NCBI RefSeq assembly: GCF_030409755.1 | Contig: NZ_JAUFQE010000002.1 | Location: 1,240,001 to 1,304,000, forward strand | From: Vibrio lentus | GTDB taxonomy: Bacteria; Pseudomonadota; Gammaproteobacteria; Enterobacterales; Vibrionaceae | Direction of reading: 5' to 3' | DNA length: 64,000 nucleotides | In this document: positions 45,463 through 53,224 of the stretch, one piece after another | Numbering within the stretch: the stretch's first letter is position 1 | Layout: each line of letters opens with the position of its first letter | Program-made: the position numbers and the translations under genes | Notes under the pieces: generated by a model | What the model was told of the DNA's origin: nothing | Seen by the model: only the letters and a program-made list of their open reading frames with translations | The model's database searches: none

Positions 45463-46284
45463 TTAGGCCGCGCCACTCTGCAACATTTCCGGTCGCGTGA
45501 CTTTCACCGACTCCACCAAGATCGGGATTGAGCCTGGGACATCGGTGGTAGTCACGGAGAATTTCAAGTTGGAGCTGTGCTGTGTCGGAAACAGTTCATC
45601 AATGGAGAACCCACGAACGATCGGGTCAAAATGGAAATACCCGTCTTGTGGCGTACGTTCATTGCGTTTGGCATTGGCTTCAGAAATGAAGGTGTTGGCT
45701 TCGTACTCTTTGACAAAGTCGCGCTCAATTTCCAATTTGCTGATCTTGTCGTGCATGAAATGCATGCGACGAATGCTGATGAGCGGACTCGCCACCAAGT
45801 TGGTGAACTCGTTCTCGCCTTGTGCATTGGCCGGCATGGTTTCGCGTTTGATCATCGGCACCAAGACCCGCATCGCTTGAGAGTTACTTACCCACGCATG
45901 CACTTGGATAGACAGTGGCGTCGCGTTGGCCGCCTTGCCTTTGAATTGGATATCGAGGTGGATATTGTCGCCCAACTCAGTGACCAAACCGGTGTAACGC
46001 ACCCCATTTTTGGTGCGTGCCACGATGTCACTGAACGGGATCACAAAATGCCCCGCGGTGGTGTCTCGTTGCTTGTAACGCTCGAGCATCAACAGCTCTT
46101 CACCGGTTAAGACGTAGATCTCTTCGGCGTTCAGCGTAATGGCAATGCGCTGCATGTCTACAGCGCTGGCGTTGGTTTCCAGTACCAACTCGTGGTACGT
46201 CGGGCCATTAGGGATAGGCAATGTGCCTTTTTGTCCCCACGACGCGCCAACCATCGAATTCAGTTTGATTGGTTTGACTGACAT
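45463..46284 (-). CDS. Major capsid protein, PM2 P2-like (double jelly-roll type)
   Basis: A 273-residue protein, nearly the length of PM2 P2 (269). The start resembles P2 in pattern: a short N-arm, then LPIPNGPTYHELVLE (P2 has an LPIGQTYE-type stretch), an I-x-x-x-L/V strand and LERYKQRDT where P2 has a basic R-H-K segment. The rest alternates beta strands with no membrane helix. Ribosome site AAAGGGG precedes the ATG. Placed between small membrane proteins and followed upstream by the packaging ATPase, as expected for tailless, membrane-containing phages. The comparison is from memory; a structure prediction would settle it. Confidence 0.75.
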   Translation of the reverse strand: MSVKPIKLNSMVGASWGQKGTLPIPNGPTYHELVLETNASAVDMQRIAITLNAEEIYVLTGEELLMLERYKQRDTTAGHFVIPFSDIVARTKNGVRYTGLVTELGDNIHLDIQFKGKAANATPLSIQVHAWVSNSQAMRVLVPMIKRETMPANAQGENEFTNLVASPLISIRRMHFMHDKISKLEIERDFVKEYEANTFISEANAKRNERTPQDGYFHFDPIVRGFSIDELFPTQHSSNLKFSVTTTDVPGSIPILVESVKVTRPEMLQSGAA

Positions 46285-46295
46285 CGTATTCCCCT

Positions 46296-46427
46296 TTAAA
46301 ACCAGCCAGAGCGACCCAGCAACTTATCGAGGCCGCCGACTTTATTGTTCACAGCAAAGACGATCGCACCCGTCGTGACCGCCGCAATTCCGGCGACAAT
46401 CGCCACATTTTTCACGTTCAATCTCAT
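46296..46427 (-). CDS. 43-residue phage membrane protein
   Basis: MRLNVKNVAIVAGIAAVTTG... : one membrane helix (about residues 7-25) and a short cationic tail (NNKVGGLDKLLGRSGWF). Ribosome site AAGGA seven bases upstream. Adjacent to the capsid gene; probable virion membrane peptide. Confidence 0.65.
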   Translation of the reverse strand: MRLNVKNVAIVAGIAAVTTGAIVFAVNNKVGGLDKLLGRSGWF

Positions 46428-46533
46428 GGGAGTTCCTTTAGAGTGATTGATTCTGATAACGTGGTGTATAGAGAGGAAAATGACCAGAGCCTTGAACCTG
46501 TTAGGTTAAGAGATAAACCTATTAGGTTACCCG

Positions 46534-47253
46534 TCATCGCTTGGGGTAGATTTTTCCCTGCGCCCACTTGCCCAAACCCGGTGATTTGAGAATGTAATCG
46601 GCGAACTTTTTACGCCCTAGATGCTCCCTATCGACGCAGCTTTGCAGCCCCAAAATGGCCTCGATGGGAATATCAAAATAGTCCGCAATGTACTTAGCAT
46701 TACGCCGTGAGCTGACCGCACCGACGTACACATATTTGGATTCATCGAGCACCGTCTTCGGCACTTCTTGCCCGCGCTGAAACGTCGCATGCATCACCAA
46801 GCCAAAACCGCGACCACCCGTCCAGAGTTCACCGGCTAACCCATCAAGTTTTGACGGGGTATTGGTGAACTTGGCGAGCTCTTCAATCACACAGTGGAGC
46901 TTTTTCGGATGCTGGCCATCGCCCAATGACCAGACCATATTGGCAAACAACTCGAGGTTTTCGCGGGTACGCTCTTGCTCGACTAGGGCCAACCGAAACG
47001 CGGCCTTTTTCTTTCGGGCAAACCACGCCTTATGGTAGAACTCATCAAAGCTGGTGCACGCTTGCACGCGGCCACCTTTGAGCGGCGCCTCGATGTGTTC
47101 ACTGTACGGATCGAACATCACCACTTGAGACTGACGCTCAATGAAATTGAGCTGACGAATGGCGGTGGTTTTGCAGCTGCCCGTAGTGCCCATGTAACAA
47201 ACGTGCTCGGCGTTATGAGCGTTATTCTTGTTCACTGGATTCGGGAGCTTCAC
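46534..47253 (-). CDS. DNA-packaging ATPase (FtsK/HerA type, PM2 P9-like)
   Basis: A 239-residue ATPase. I start it at the GTG at 47253 because a full AGGAGG stands six bases upstream; the frame is open further upstream but that part overlaps another gene. Walker A is GTTGSCKTT (near residues 21-29), Walker B is LHCVIEEL (near 116). Central Trp/Asn-rich features and a C-terminal basic end (KIYPKR) follow. Packaging ATPases of this class push DNA into preformed capsids of internal-membrane viruses such as PRD1 and PM2, and they are the best marker of such genomes. Confidence 0.8.
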   Translation of the reverse strand: MKLPNPVNKNNAHNAEHVCYMGTTGSCKTTAIRQLNFIERQSQVVMFDPYSEHIEAPLKGGRVQACTSFDEFYHKAWFARKKKAAFRLALVEQERTRENLELFANMVWSLGDGQHPKKLHCVIEELAKFTNTPSKLDGLAGELWTGGRGFGLVMHATFQRGQEVPKTVLDESKYVYVGAVSSRRNAKYIADYFDIPIEAILGLQSCVDREHLGRKKFADYILKSPGLGKWAQGKIYPKR

Positions 47254-47710
47254 TGTCCACCTCCTGCGGTGTCTCGGGCTCTTTCGTCTCTTGAGCTTGT
47301 TTGAGTTGGCGCACTTGTTTGGCGCAGCCGCCAATCAAGGTCATCGAGGCCATGGCAAACACAAACTCACCTTGGTATTGGCCGAACCATTTCAAACCGG
47401 CGGGACCGTACTTCTGCAGCATCGGTGATGCGGCGTCTAACCACTGGTTACCGGCTCGGGTGTCGATTTCAAACGGTACATCAAACACGGTGCCGACGGT
47501 CATCTCCACCACACCTAAGCCGTAAGAAAGCATCATGCGCGCGTCTTCTTCCCCGAAACCCAAGGTTTCCGGTGCCGCTTCTTGGGTTTCGCCGGTGTCG
47601 GCTTCGTCTTGCTCTCGAGCTTCACGTAAGGTTTCTACCGCTTCAACGGCTTGTTGATCACGTTCATCCAGTTCGTTCTCTACGGGCGTGAATGGGGCTT
47701 CATTGCTCAT
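47222..47710 (-). CDS. Acidic phage membrane protein
   Basis: A 162-residue protein with acidic, probably disordered ends (Glu-rich residues 1-60 and 138-162) and a hydrophobic middle including a helix near residues 112-130 (GEFVFAMASMTLIGG). The 3' end overlaps the start of the packaging ATPase gene, and the 5' end overlaps the zinc-ribbon gene by 11 bp. Not recognised; possibly a membrane component at the packaging vertex. Confidence 0.6.
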   Translation of the reverse strand: MSNEAPFTPVENELDERDQQAVEAVETLREAREQDEADTGETQEAAPETLGFGEEDARMMLSYGLGVVEMTVGTVFDVPFEIDTRAGNQWLDAASPMLQKYGPAGLKWFGQYQGEFVFAMASMTLIGGCAKQVRQLKQAQETKEPETPQEVDSEAPESSEQE

Positions 47711-48170
47711 GAGTGACTCCTTTCTTGGTCTTTGTTAAGCCAAACCACAACAAGGCGCAGGTGCTTAACAGCAACAACAATGACCAACCTAATCGGTTAG
47801 TAACCGACTCGGGTTGGTTATCGTTGGGTTGGTCGGGGTTGCTTGAGCCCTTATCGAGCTTGGTTTCGTTCGGTTTTGGGGACTTAGTTGGGTCAGGCTT
47901 CTTATTGGCACTGGTTTTATAACCAGTACTAGCTTTGTCTGGACTCGAGACCATGTGGTTGTGTAACCAATCTTGAAACGGTTTACCCGCGCTTTGGTTG
48001 GTTTTGCAACTGGGGCAAATGGTATAGAGCTGACCGAGACGGCGCTTGTTCTTGGGCGGCTCACCGCCCTCGATGAGCTTATGCTCGCCCACGGCGTGCA
48101 CGGTGCAGATCTCATCACAGCCATGCGTTGGGCAAGCAATGTAACCTTTAATTGGATTCTTACTGGCCAT
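47700..48170 (-). CDS. Zinc-ribbon phage protein with C-terminal membrane helix
   Basis: A 156-residue protein. Four cysteines in two pairs (CPTHGC...C and CPSC, residues 13-55) plus histidines suggest a zinc ribbon. A polar Lys/Pro/Asn-rich linker spans about 75-125, and a membrane helix lies near 129-146 (WSLLLLLSTCALLWFGL). Overlaps both neighbours by about 11 bp. Nucleic-acid binding at the membrane is a plausible inference. Confidence 0.6.
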   Translation of the reverse strand: MASKNPIKGYIACPTHGCDEICTVHAVGEHKLIEGGEPPKNKRRLGQLYTICPSCKTNQSAGKPFQDWLHNHMVSSPDKASTGYKTSANKKPDPTKSPKPNETKLDKGSSNPDQPNDNQPESVTNRLGWSLLLLLSTCALLWFGLTKTKKGVTHEQ

Positions 48171-48399
48171 GCGTCGCCTCCAGTTCGCACAAGCGAAGAT
48201 GGAAATTGTTCATGAGGGATTTCAGCAAGTGGATGGTCGTCGCCACCTGTTGGCTGGCTTCTTCGGCCGCTTGGATCGCGACAAGGGGTTTCTTGAGGGT
48301 GGGCACCGTGCTCCAGTCCGGAGCCGCTTGGGTCAGCGTTTGTTCAACGAGCTCCAGCTCGCTGACCAATTGTTGGTAGCTCTGTTGATGCATTGTCAT
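48160..48399 (-). CDS. Small coiled-coil protein, first gene of the structural operon
   Basis: A 79-residue helical protein (MTMHQQSYQQLVSELELVEQ...) with heptad-like leucine spacing. Ribosome site AGAGGA lies seven bases before the ATG. It is the promoter-proximal gene of the long minus-strand phage operon and overlaps the next gene by 11 bp. Function unknown. Confidence 0.6.
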   Translation of the reverse strand: MTMHQQSYQQLVSELELVEQTLTQAAPDWSTVPTLKKPLVAIQAAEEASQQVATTIHLLKSLMNNFHLRLCELEATHGQ

Positions 48400-48404
48400 T
48401 GTGT

Positions 48405-48452
48405 TGTCCTCTGTCTCACGACGTTGGTGTGTCCCTGTCTCTCGACGTTAAC
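48405..48452 (-). promoter_or_regulatory. Two 23-bp direct repeats in the structural operon leader
   Basis: TGTCC(T)CTGTCTCnCGACGTT occurs at 48405-48427 and 48430-48452, 25 bp apart in the same orientation. A TATAAT -10 element on the minus strand lies just upstream at 48459-48464, so the repeats cover the start of transcription. A repressor or activator site of the phage is likely. Confidence 0.6.
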
Positions 48453-48930
48453 CAATAGATTATAACAATTAAAACATAAAACTTAATAGGTTTAAGTAAT
48501 CAAACTGTGTGCTTCGATTTCGCCTTTGCTTTCCTAATAGACCGTCGCGCAGCGACTCCATGGCCGTTGCAGCACACGCGCATGCCGTGCTTATCGCCAT
48601 GCTATCGAACGTCTCGCGTCATAAGGCTCCAGCTCGCTGGCGAGCTCGAAGAGCCGCTTCCTTTATCAAGTTATCCCCCGTTTTTCACGGGGTAACAGTA
48701 ACTGTCCCTTACATCTATCTTTAGATAGATCATTAGTCTTTAGACTATGCGTTGTGATCTCAAAGACTGAGCTCATGGAGTAGTTAAAGCGCTAAAACAC
48801 CGGTTAGCGAGCGGGTTATCCACAACGGCATAACCACCGCTTTCAATCGATGAAATTTGAGAGGAATAGAGACGAAAAACCCCGATAAATCGGGGTTCAG
48901 ACGGATCGAGGTACAGTTTGGGCTTTGATC
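48453..48930. other. Gene-poor 480-bp phage region with candidate replication origin
   Basis: The stretch has no frame with a convincing ribosome site. It contains the promoter of the structural operon, a GC-rich part (48540-48660), a CCCCGT / ACGGGG hairpin at 48676-48692, and a consensus DnaA box TTATCCACA at 48816-48824. The DnaA box lies inside an inverted repeat GGTTAT / ATAACC (48814-48835). Its place next to the replication gene supports an origin. Confidence 0.55.
48878..48897 (-). terminator. Terminator of the phage replication operon
   Basis: AACCCCGAT / ATCGGGGTT hairpin followed on the minus strand by TTTTTC, 34 bp after the rep stop. Confidence 0.85.
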
Positions 48931-49527
48931 TTAAGGCACAGTGCTGTCATGACGTTGAGTATTACGACGTGCAAACTTACGCAGTAACGTGATCGGTGTG
49001 AGTAGATAACGGATGTGTACACCGGTTGAGGCGGCCATTTTCTTGAGGTTCTTAGTCGCGGCTTGTTTGGCGTTCTCGTAGGCCAAGTTCAAACCGAGAT
49101 CGCGAAAATATTTGTCGGTGATGCGCTTGATGGATGCCAAGCCGTACCAATCGCCATTGATGTTCTCTCTAGGCTGCTTGGACGTGATCCACCCTCGGTC
49201 TTTCGCGTAACTCACGCACTGTTTAACGCGCCATTCCGGTAAACCAGTACCTTTGGCTACATTCGCCCAAGTTCTTAGCAAGAAACCTTTCGCTGTCACT
49301 ACCCCCACTTTACAAGTCCGAAACTCCAACTCACTCACCAAGTAATCCATCACTCGGCCAATATCCGTTAAGTATTGGCGTTGCGTGGACTTGCCCGAAT
49401 GGGACAACAGGTAGTCATATTGTGAGGGGTTCTCGAGTAACTTTCTCCAGCGATCACGATTAAGTGCAGCCAAAGGGCGTGCACTTCTTTTATAACGGAC
49501 GTTTGATAATGGAGCCCTAGCACTCAT
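48931..49527 (-). CDS. Phage replication protein, winged-helix initiator-like
   Basis: A 198-residue basic protein. Residues 60-135 look like a winged-helix domain (LPEWRVKQCVSYAKDRGWITSKQ, then GDWYGLASIKRIT with YFRDLGLNL), an arrangement seen in plasmid and phage initiators that read a DNA origin. It lacks the paired tyrosines and HUH motif expected of PM2 P12, so a different replication route is possible. Its ATG overlaps the stop of the small gene upstream. A candidate origin and terminator follow downstream. Confidence 0.6.
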   Translation of the reverse strand: MSARAPLSNVRYKRSARPLAALNRDRWRKLLENPSQYDYLLSHSGKSTQRQYLTDIGRVMDYLVSELEFRTCKVGVVTAKGFLLRTWANVAKGTGLPEWRVKQCVSYAKDRGWITSKQPRENINGDWYGLASIKRITDKYFRDLGLNLAYENAKQAATKNLKKMAASTGVHIRYLLTPITLLRKFARRNTQRHDSTVP

Positions 49528-49693
49528 GATTGTTTTTTTTCTCTTTCAGAGTTCGTTTTACTTTGGCGGGCTTAGCCATCAATTTGCGAAGTGACACGAT
49601 CACTAGTCGTAAGCTATTCGAATACTCACCAGACTTTGCTTCTTTCTCTGCCTCATCAAGTATTCCACCAATTGACGATGTTGAATTCTTCAT
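49517..49693 (-). CDS. Small phage protein, first gene of the replication operon
   Basis: A 58-residue protein (MKNSTSSIGGILDEAEKEAK...KEKKNNHEC) with an acidic helical first half and a Lys-rich end. GAGG lies six bases before the ATG, and its stop overlaps the replication gene start by 11 bp, which indicates translational coupling. Unknown function; possibly a replication regulator. Confidence 0.6.
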   Translation of the reverse strand: MKNSTSSIGGILDEAEKEAKSGEYSNSLRLVIVSLRKLMAKPAKVKRTLKEKKNNHEC

Positions 49694-49824
49694 ATGACCT
49701 CAACAAACCCGCTACACCACGATAGAGGTCAACTTAATACAATTTTTTTCGTAGTTGCAAATTTGGGAACCGATGATTTTTTATAGAAACCGCCCTAGTA
49801 TGAACTCAGTTAGGAGGCTGCAGG
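49694..49824. promoter_or_regulatory. Divergent promoter region between replication genes and regulator
   Basis: The 131-bp region carries GAGGTCAAC near 49729-49737 facing a related GACCTC at 49697-49702, and an A+T-rich centre. It resembles the lysis-lysogeny switch region of small temperate phages, with the DUF3693 regulator on one side and replication on the other. Individual operators are not resolved. Confidence 0.5.
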
Positions 49825-50106
49825 ATGGAAGATTTCACTTACACAAATGCAATATTGAATCGTGTCAAAGCTAAGTACGCTCTGACTAGCGAGTACCAAC
49901 TTGCGAAAAAACTATCGATTTCTTGTGGAAGTTTGTGTTCGATGAGAAAAGGGAAACGTATGTTAGACTGGTCTACAGCCTTCCTATGCGCTGATCTTTT
50001 GGAAGAATCGGATCAAAATGTTGTCCTTGGCCTTTTAATAGACAAGAGTAAAAAACCAAGAATTATCAATGCATTAAGAGAATCTTGGCCTGAGACGAAA
50101 GACTAG
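49825..50106 (+). CDS. DUF3693-type HTH regulator of the prophage
   Basis: A 93-residue protein with a lambda-repressor-like helix-turn-helix (SEYQLAKKLSISCGSLCSMRKGKR near residues 22-45; given here as two overlapping motifs YQLAKKLSIS and SMRKGKRML). The AADLLE-type and PxxV-type helices that follow mark DUF3693. Full AGGAGG site seven bases upstream. It is the only plus-strand phage gene in the intact part and ends 7 bp before the dif-like site. Most likely the prophage repressor or its regulator. Confidence 0.7.
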   Translation: MEDFTYTNAILNRVKAKYALTSEYQLAKKLSISCGSLCSMRKGKRMLDWSTAFLCADLLEESDQNVVLGLLIDKSKKPRIINALRESWPETKD

Positions 50107-50112
50107 ATTTTG

Positions 50113-50140
50113 ATTTACCCGCATATACATAATACGCAGT
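50113..50140. promoter_or_regulatory. dif-like attachment site with eroded XerD arm
   Basis: On the minus strand: ACTGCGTATTA, TGTATA, TGCGGGTAAAT. Compared with the dif site at 35519-35546, the XerC arm differs at one base, the centre is identical, and the XerD arm differs at five of its first six bases. Such half-conserved sites are the mark of mobile elements that integrate through XerC. It follows the regulator by 7 bp and closes the element. Confidence 0.85.
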
Positions 50141-50164
50141 GGGATTGTTAGAGCAATTTAGTAA

Positions 50165-51645
50165 TGTCCGGTTTGAGCCATTTTAAAATGTCCTCCTAAG
50201 CTTACCTATATTGGTCTGCTTAGGAGTTATCCGGATGCTTATTACTATGAGTGAAAAAGATATTCAGCGATTCAAGGTGCTTACTGACGTACGTGAAAAA
50301 CGACTACGCCAAGTTGACGCTGCTATCATTTTGAATCTGTCTGCGCGTCATATCCGACGTTTGGTAAACAAACTTGTCTCTCTTGGCGCTCAAAGTCTTA
50401 CACACGCAGCGCGTGGACGCCCAAGTAATCGACGCTACTCAGAACATTTCAGAATTGAAATACTGAAACTTATCCGTGAGCATTACTCTGACTTCTCACC
50501 AACGTTCGCTCTGGAAAAACTGACTGAACGACACAATCTATCCGTCTCTAAAGAAACACTCCGTCAATGGATGATCGCCGACGGACTGTGGCTTCCACAT
50601 TCACAACGCAAACCTCGAGTCTATCAGCCTCGTTACCGTCGTGATTGCTTGGGCGAACTTATCCAAATTGACGGCTCCCATCATGACTGGTTTGAAGGCC
50701 GCAGCGACAAATGTTGCCTATTGGTGTTCATTGATGATGCGACTGGCCGTTTGATGAACCTAAGATTCAGCGAGACAGAATCCGCATTTGACTACATGTT
50801 GACCACGCGTGAATACCTCAATGAGCACGGTAAACCCATCGCGTTTTACAGTGACAAGCACTCAATTTTTCGAGTGAATCAGGAGAAACACAAACAAGTT
50901 GGCCAAACTCAATACGGGCGTGTGCTGAAAGAACTGGCCATAGAACTCATCTGTGCCAACAGCTCCCAAGCCAAAGGCCGCGTTGAGCGAGCCAACCTCA
51001 CGCTGCAAGACCGGCTGGTTAAAGAGATGCGCTTACAAGGTATCGACACCATCGAACAAGCCAACGCCTGGCTTCCCTACTTCACCGCCGATTTTAACCA
51101 TCGCTTTGCTAAGCCCGCTCAATACCCAAAAGACATGCATCGTCCGGTTCGAGAGTCCAAGCAAGAACTCGACGATATTTTCAGTTGGCAAGAAACCCGC
51201 AAGCTCTCAAAGTCGCTGACATTTCAATACGATAAAGTGATTTATCTCATTGAACCTACTGAAGAAAACAGCCGACTAGCGCACGAACACGTCAAGATAC
51301 TCGACTACCCAAACGGTGAAATCGCCATCCAATACGGGCATCGAAAACTCGAATTCAAAACCTTCGACAAACTCGAGCATGTTCAACAAACCCAAATCGT
51401 CGACAACAAACGCCTCGGCCAAGTTTTAAAGTTTGCTCAGCAACAACAAGAAGAATTCGAACAACAACAGCAACGAACCCGCAGTAAGAAAGCCCCCAAA
51501 CGCCGCGCGCAACAAAGAGCCCTTCAAACTGCCCCTCGAACCATCAACCCAGTGCTCACCGAACCATTCAAAGCCTCCAGTCGAAAGACCTAACAACGGG
51601 ACATTTCTATTTGGGACAAATGAGGACATTTTAAAATGGGATTGA
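50165..51645 (+). mobile_element. Insertion sequence of the ISNCY (IS1202-like) type
   Basis: A complete transposase gene lies between inverted repeats with an 18-bp identical core: CCATTTTAAAATGTCCTC at 50178-50195 and its complement at 51622-51639. The outer ends are near TGTCC (50165) and GACA (51643-51646); the exact boundary and target duplication are not resolved. It landed just outside the right dif-like site. Confidence 0.8.
50235..51593 (+). CDS. ISNCY-family transposase
   Basis: A 452-residue DDE transposase. I use the ATG at 50235 behind AGGAG. An N-terminal helix-turn-helix region (residues 15-80) is followed by the integrase core. Catalytic acids are in LIQIDGSHHDW, AFYSDKHSIF and QAKGRVERAN. 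The C-terminus is Gln/Arg/Lys-rich. Complete and apparently active. Confidence 0.9.
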   Translation: MLITMSEKDIQRFKVLTDVREKRLRQVDAAIILNLSARHIRRLVNKLVSLGAQSLTHAARGRPSNRRYSEHFRIEILKLIREHYSDFSPTFALEKLTERHNLSVSKETLRQWMIADGLWLPHSQRKPRVYQPRYRRDCLGELIQIDGSHHDWFEGRSDKCCLLVFIDDATGRLMNLRFSETESAFDYMLTTREYLNEHGKPIAFYSDKHSIFRVNQEKHKQVGQTQYGRVLKELAIELICANSSQAKGRVERANLTLQDRLVKEMRLQGIDTIEQANAWLPYFTADFNHRFAKPAQYPKDMHRPVRESKQELDDIFSWQETRKLSKSLTFQYDKVIYLIEPTEENSRLAHEHVKILDYPNGEIAIQYGHRKLEFKTFDKLEHVQQTQIVDNKRLGQVLKFAQQQQEEFEQQQQRTRSKKAPKRRAQQRALQTAPRTINPVLTEPFKASSRKT

Positions 51646-51905
51646 CAGGTTGTACGTGAAATCTGAGGAGTTTCAGTGCCTTAGTCCTTGCGGATTTTGC
51701 ACACCACGCCGGATTAAATCCTTAATGTTGTTGGTTTTATGGATTTTGTCTGCACGTTGAGTTTGATATTGTTGGCTATACTTGGTTTTCGTGTCTCTGT
51801 TTGTTGCGCTCACGTGTCGCCGCTTCCAGAGACTGTCTACTACAAACACACTTTATGAGGAGGAAAAAAATTTGCACGCTTGTCTTAATTTTTGAAGGAG
51901 ATCAC

Positions 51906-52007
51906 CTGCTCACGCCACACTTTGCGGATCTCGTGCATCATCACTTTGATGGTATCCACGACGCCGCAGCCTTTTGTCACGTTCAACCAATCACGGTCCA
52001 ACGTTGG
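51906..52007 (+). pseudogene. Truncated relative of the DUF3653 phage gene
   Basis: LLTPHFADLVHHHFDGIHD and AAAFCHVQPITVQRW align with the first 34 residues of the DUF3653 protein at 35817, with about 60 percent identity. After the RW pair the sequence diverges, and the start codon is replaced by CTG. The surrounding 51646-52274 holds no other supported gene. It marks a second, older phage-like element on the right side of the dif region. Confidence 0.75.
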
Positions 52008-52274
52008 AGTTGGTATTGGCGTTTGTTCTTAAGTAGTAAAGAACGCGTTCAACTTACCTGAAAGGAAATGTTTGGGGATAGAGTGGTATCATCAGTCACA
52101 CAGCAAAGTTGAAAAATTACGAACCGAACCCTATCAAAAACACGGTTTATCGATTCAATAAACCAATCAATACCACCAATTAGGCAGTCAAAATAACCAT
52201 TTTAAATCAATGATATAAAAGTAGTTGCAAGTTTCATCTATACTCCGCCGCTGTATTAAATCGGAGCCAAAATT

Positions 52275-52718
52275 TTGCAAACAAACAATGACCAAAAGCA
52301 AGCAATTATCTTATGCGCACTACTAATCATTGGATCTACTTTCTTTAATGTTGACCTAATGGTGGCGAGTACTGGTGAGCAAGTCATCTCCTTTGTTTCT
52401 TCGCTTATCACATACGTTGTCATTACTTGTTTGTTCTTACGATTCACTAATGTGGACGTTATCAGTTCTAATTATCGAATCTTGATCGGTGTTAGTTTTG
52501 TTGGCATGACGATCTTAGAGAATGTTTACCCGGTCATCCTGTACAGTGACCAAATATTTATTACTGAGTACTACGTTATCTTTTGCATCGAACTCGTTCT
52601 AAGTATCTACGTTACGAACGTCATAATTAATGTATCCAATATATTCGGCATTTGGGGAAGGCTCTCTCTACTCGATTCATTGCAGGCGAAGATAAAAAAG
52701 ACGAGATTCAAAAGCTGA
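52275..52718 (+). CDS. Four-helix membrane protein of unknown function
   Basis: A 147-residue protein with four predicted membrane helices (about residues 10-30, 36-57, 69-88 and 98-120). TTG start with GGAG eight bases upstream. The last 20 residues are basic (AKIKKTRFKS). No family recognised. It lies in the patchwork right of the prophage and may be a phage or cassette gene; superinfection-exclusion proteins of this shape exist, but there is no direct evidence. Confidence 0.5.
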   Translation: MQTNNDQKQAIILCALLIIGSTFFNVDLMVASTGEQVISFVSSLITYVVITCLFLRFTNVDVISSNYRILIGVSFVGMTILENVYPVILYSDQIFITEYYVIFCIELVLSIYVTNVIINVSNIFGIWGRLSLLDSLQAKIKKTRFKS

Positions 52719-52947
52719 AGCAACTCGGGTATATAAAAAGCTCTATCCAGTATTGGAGCTCCTTCTTGATCAAGGCTATAGTTTTGATTCACTGGAAGTT
52801 AAAGGTATTGTTAAAGTGTTAGGCGACTTGCCAGCATTAGGAAAAAAGCGAAAGAACTTCGCTAAATCTTATCTCAGAGATGAATTCACATTACGTAAGT
52901 TACCGCGTGATCCTTCACACTTAGAAGGGCAAACGCTGTGGCATTAA
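52696..52947 (+). pseudogene. Fragment of an unidentified gene
   Basis: An open stretch without a start codon encodes EATRVYKKLYPVLELLLDQG...KKRKNFAKSYL...LRKLPRDPSHLEGQTLWH. A stop precedes it at 52693-52695, and it overlaps the previous gene in another frame. It looks like the C-terminal part of a real protein whose start was lost. Confidence 0.5.
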
Positions 52948-53224
52948 TATCTTTAGATAAAACACTGACACCTAAATCAAGTGCCCGTTAGCGCACTTCG
53001 GCATTGCATCAACAGACGTGTCAGACCAATCGACTTACGTCGTCGCTAAACAAAACGTTAAACACACTATCGCACTCTCATTGGTAAGGCCGTATGTCAT
53101 CAATTTTTGGCCTTTCTGGGCTGTAGCTAGTTTCAGACTCAAGAAGGAGTTGGAGTTGTTAAAACTTCCGAGTAATCCACAAGTTACGTTGTCTCTTTCA
53201 ATTGCAACTATTTTCCTGTCGAAT

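Larger units (their letters stand above)
35532..50126. mobile_element. Xer-integrated element: PM2-like tailless prophage with defence-like cargo
   Basis: About 14.6 kb lie between the complete dif site and a dif-like site that shares the XerC arm and the TGTATA centre but has a divergent XerD arm. No integrase gene is present, so the host recombinases are the likely integrators, as for CTX and similar phages. The right part (41370-50110) is a coherent corticovirus-like genome on one strand with one divergent regulator. The left part (35700-41235) holds a DUF3653 phage protein, toxin-antitoxin genes and the TIR/MinD group. A tandem pair of elements that later merged is an alternative reading, supported by the relic at 40700-40945. 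Confidence 0.75.

Noticed and set aside
46534..47334. Longer version of the packaging ATPase starting upstream.
   Set aside because: The extra N-terminus is read from inside the upstream gene; the GTG at 47253 has a perfect AGGAGG.
48507..48724. Open frames in the GC-rich noncoding part of the prophage.
   Set aside because: No ribosome site, odd residue composition, and opposite orientation to the phage operons.
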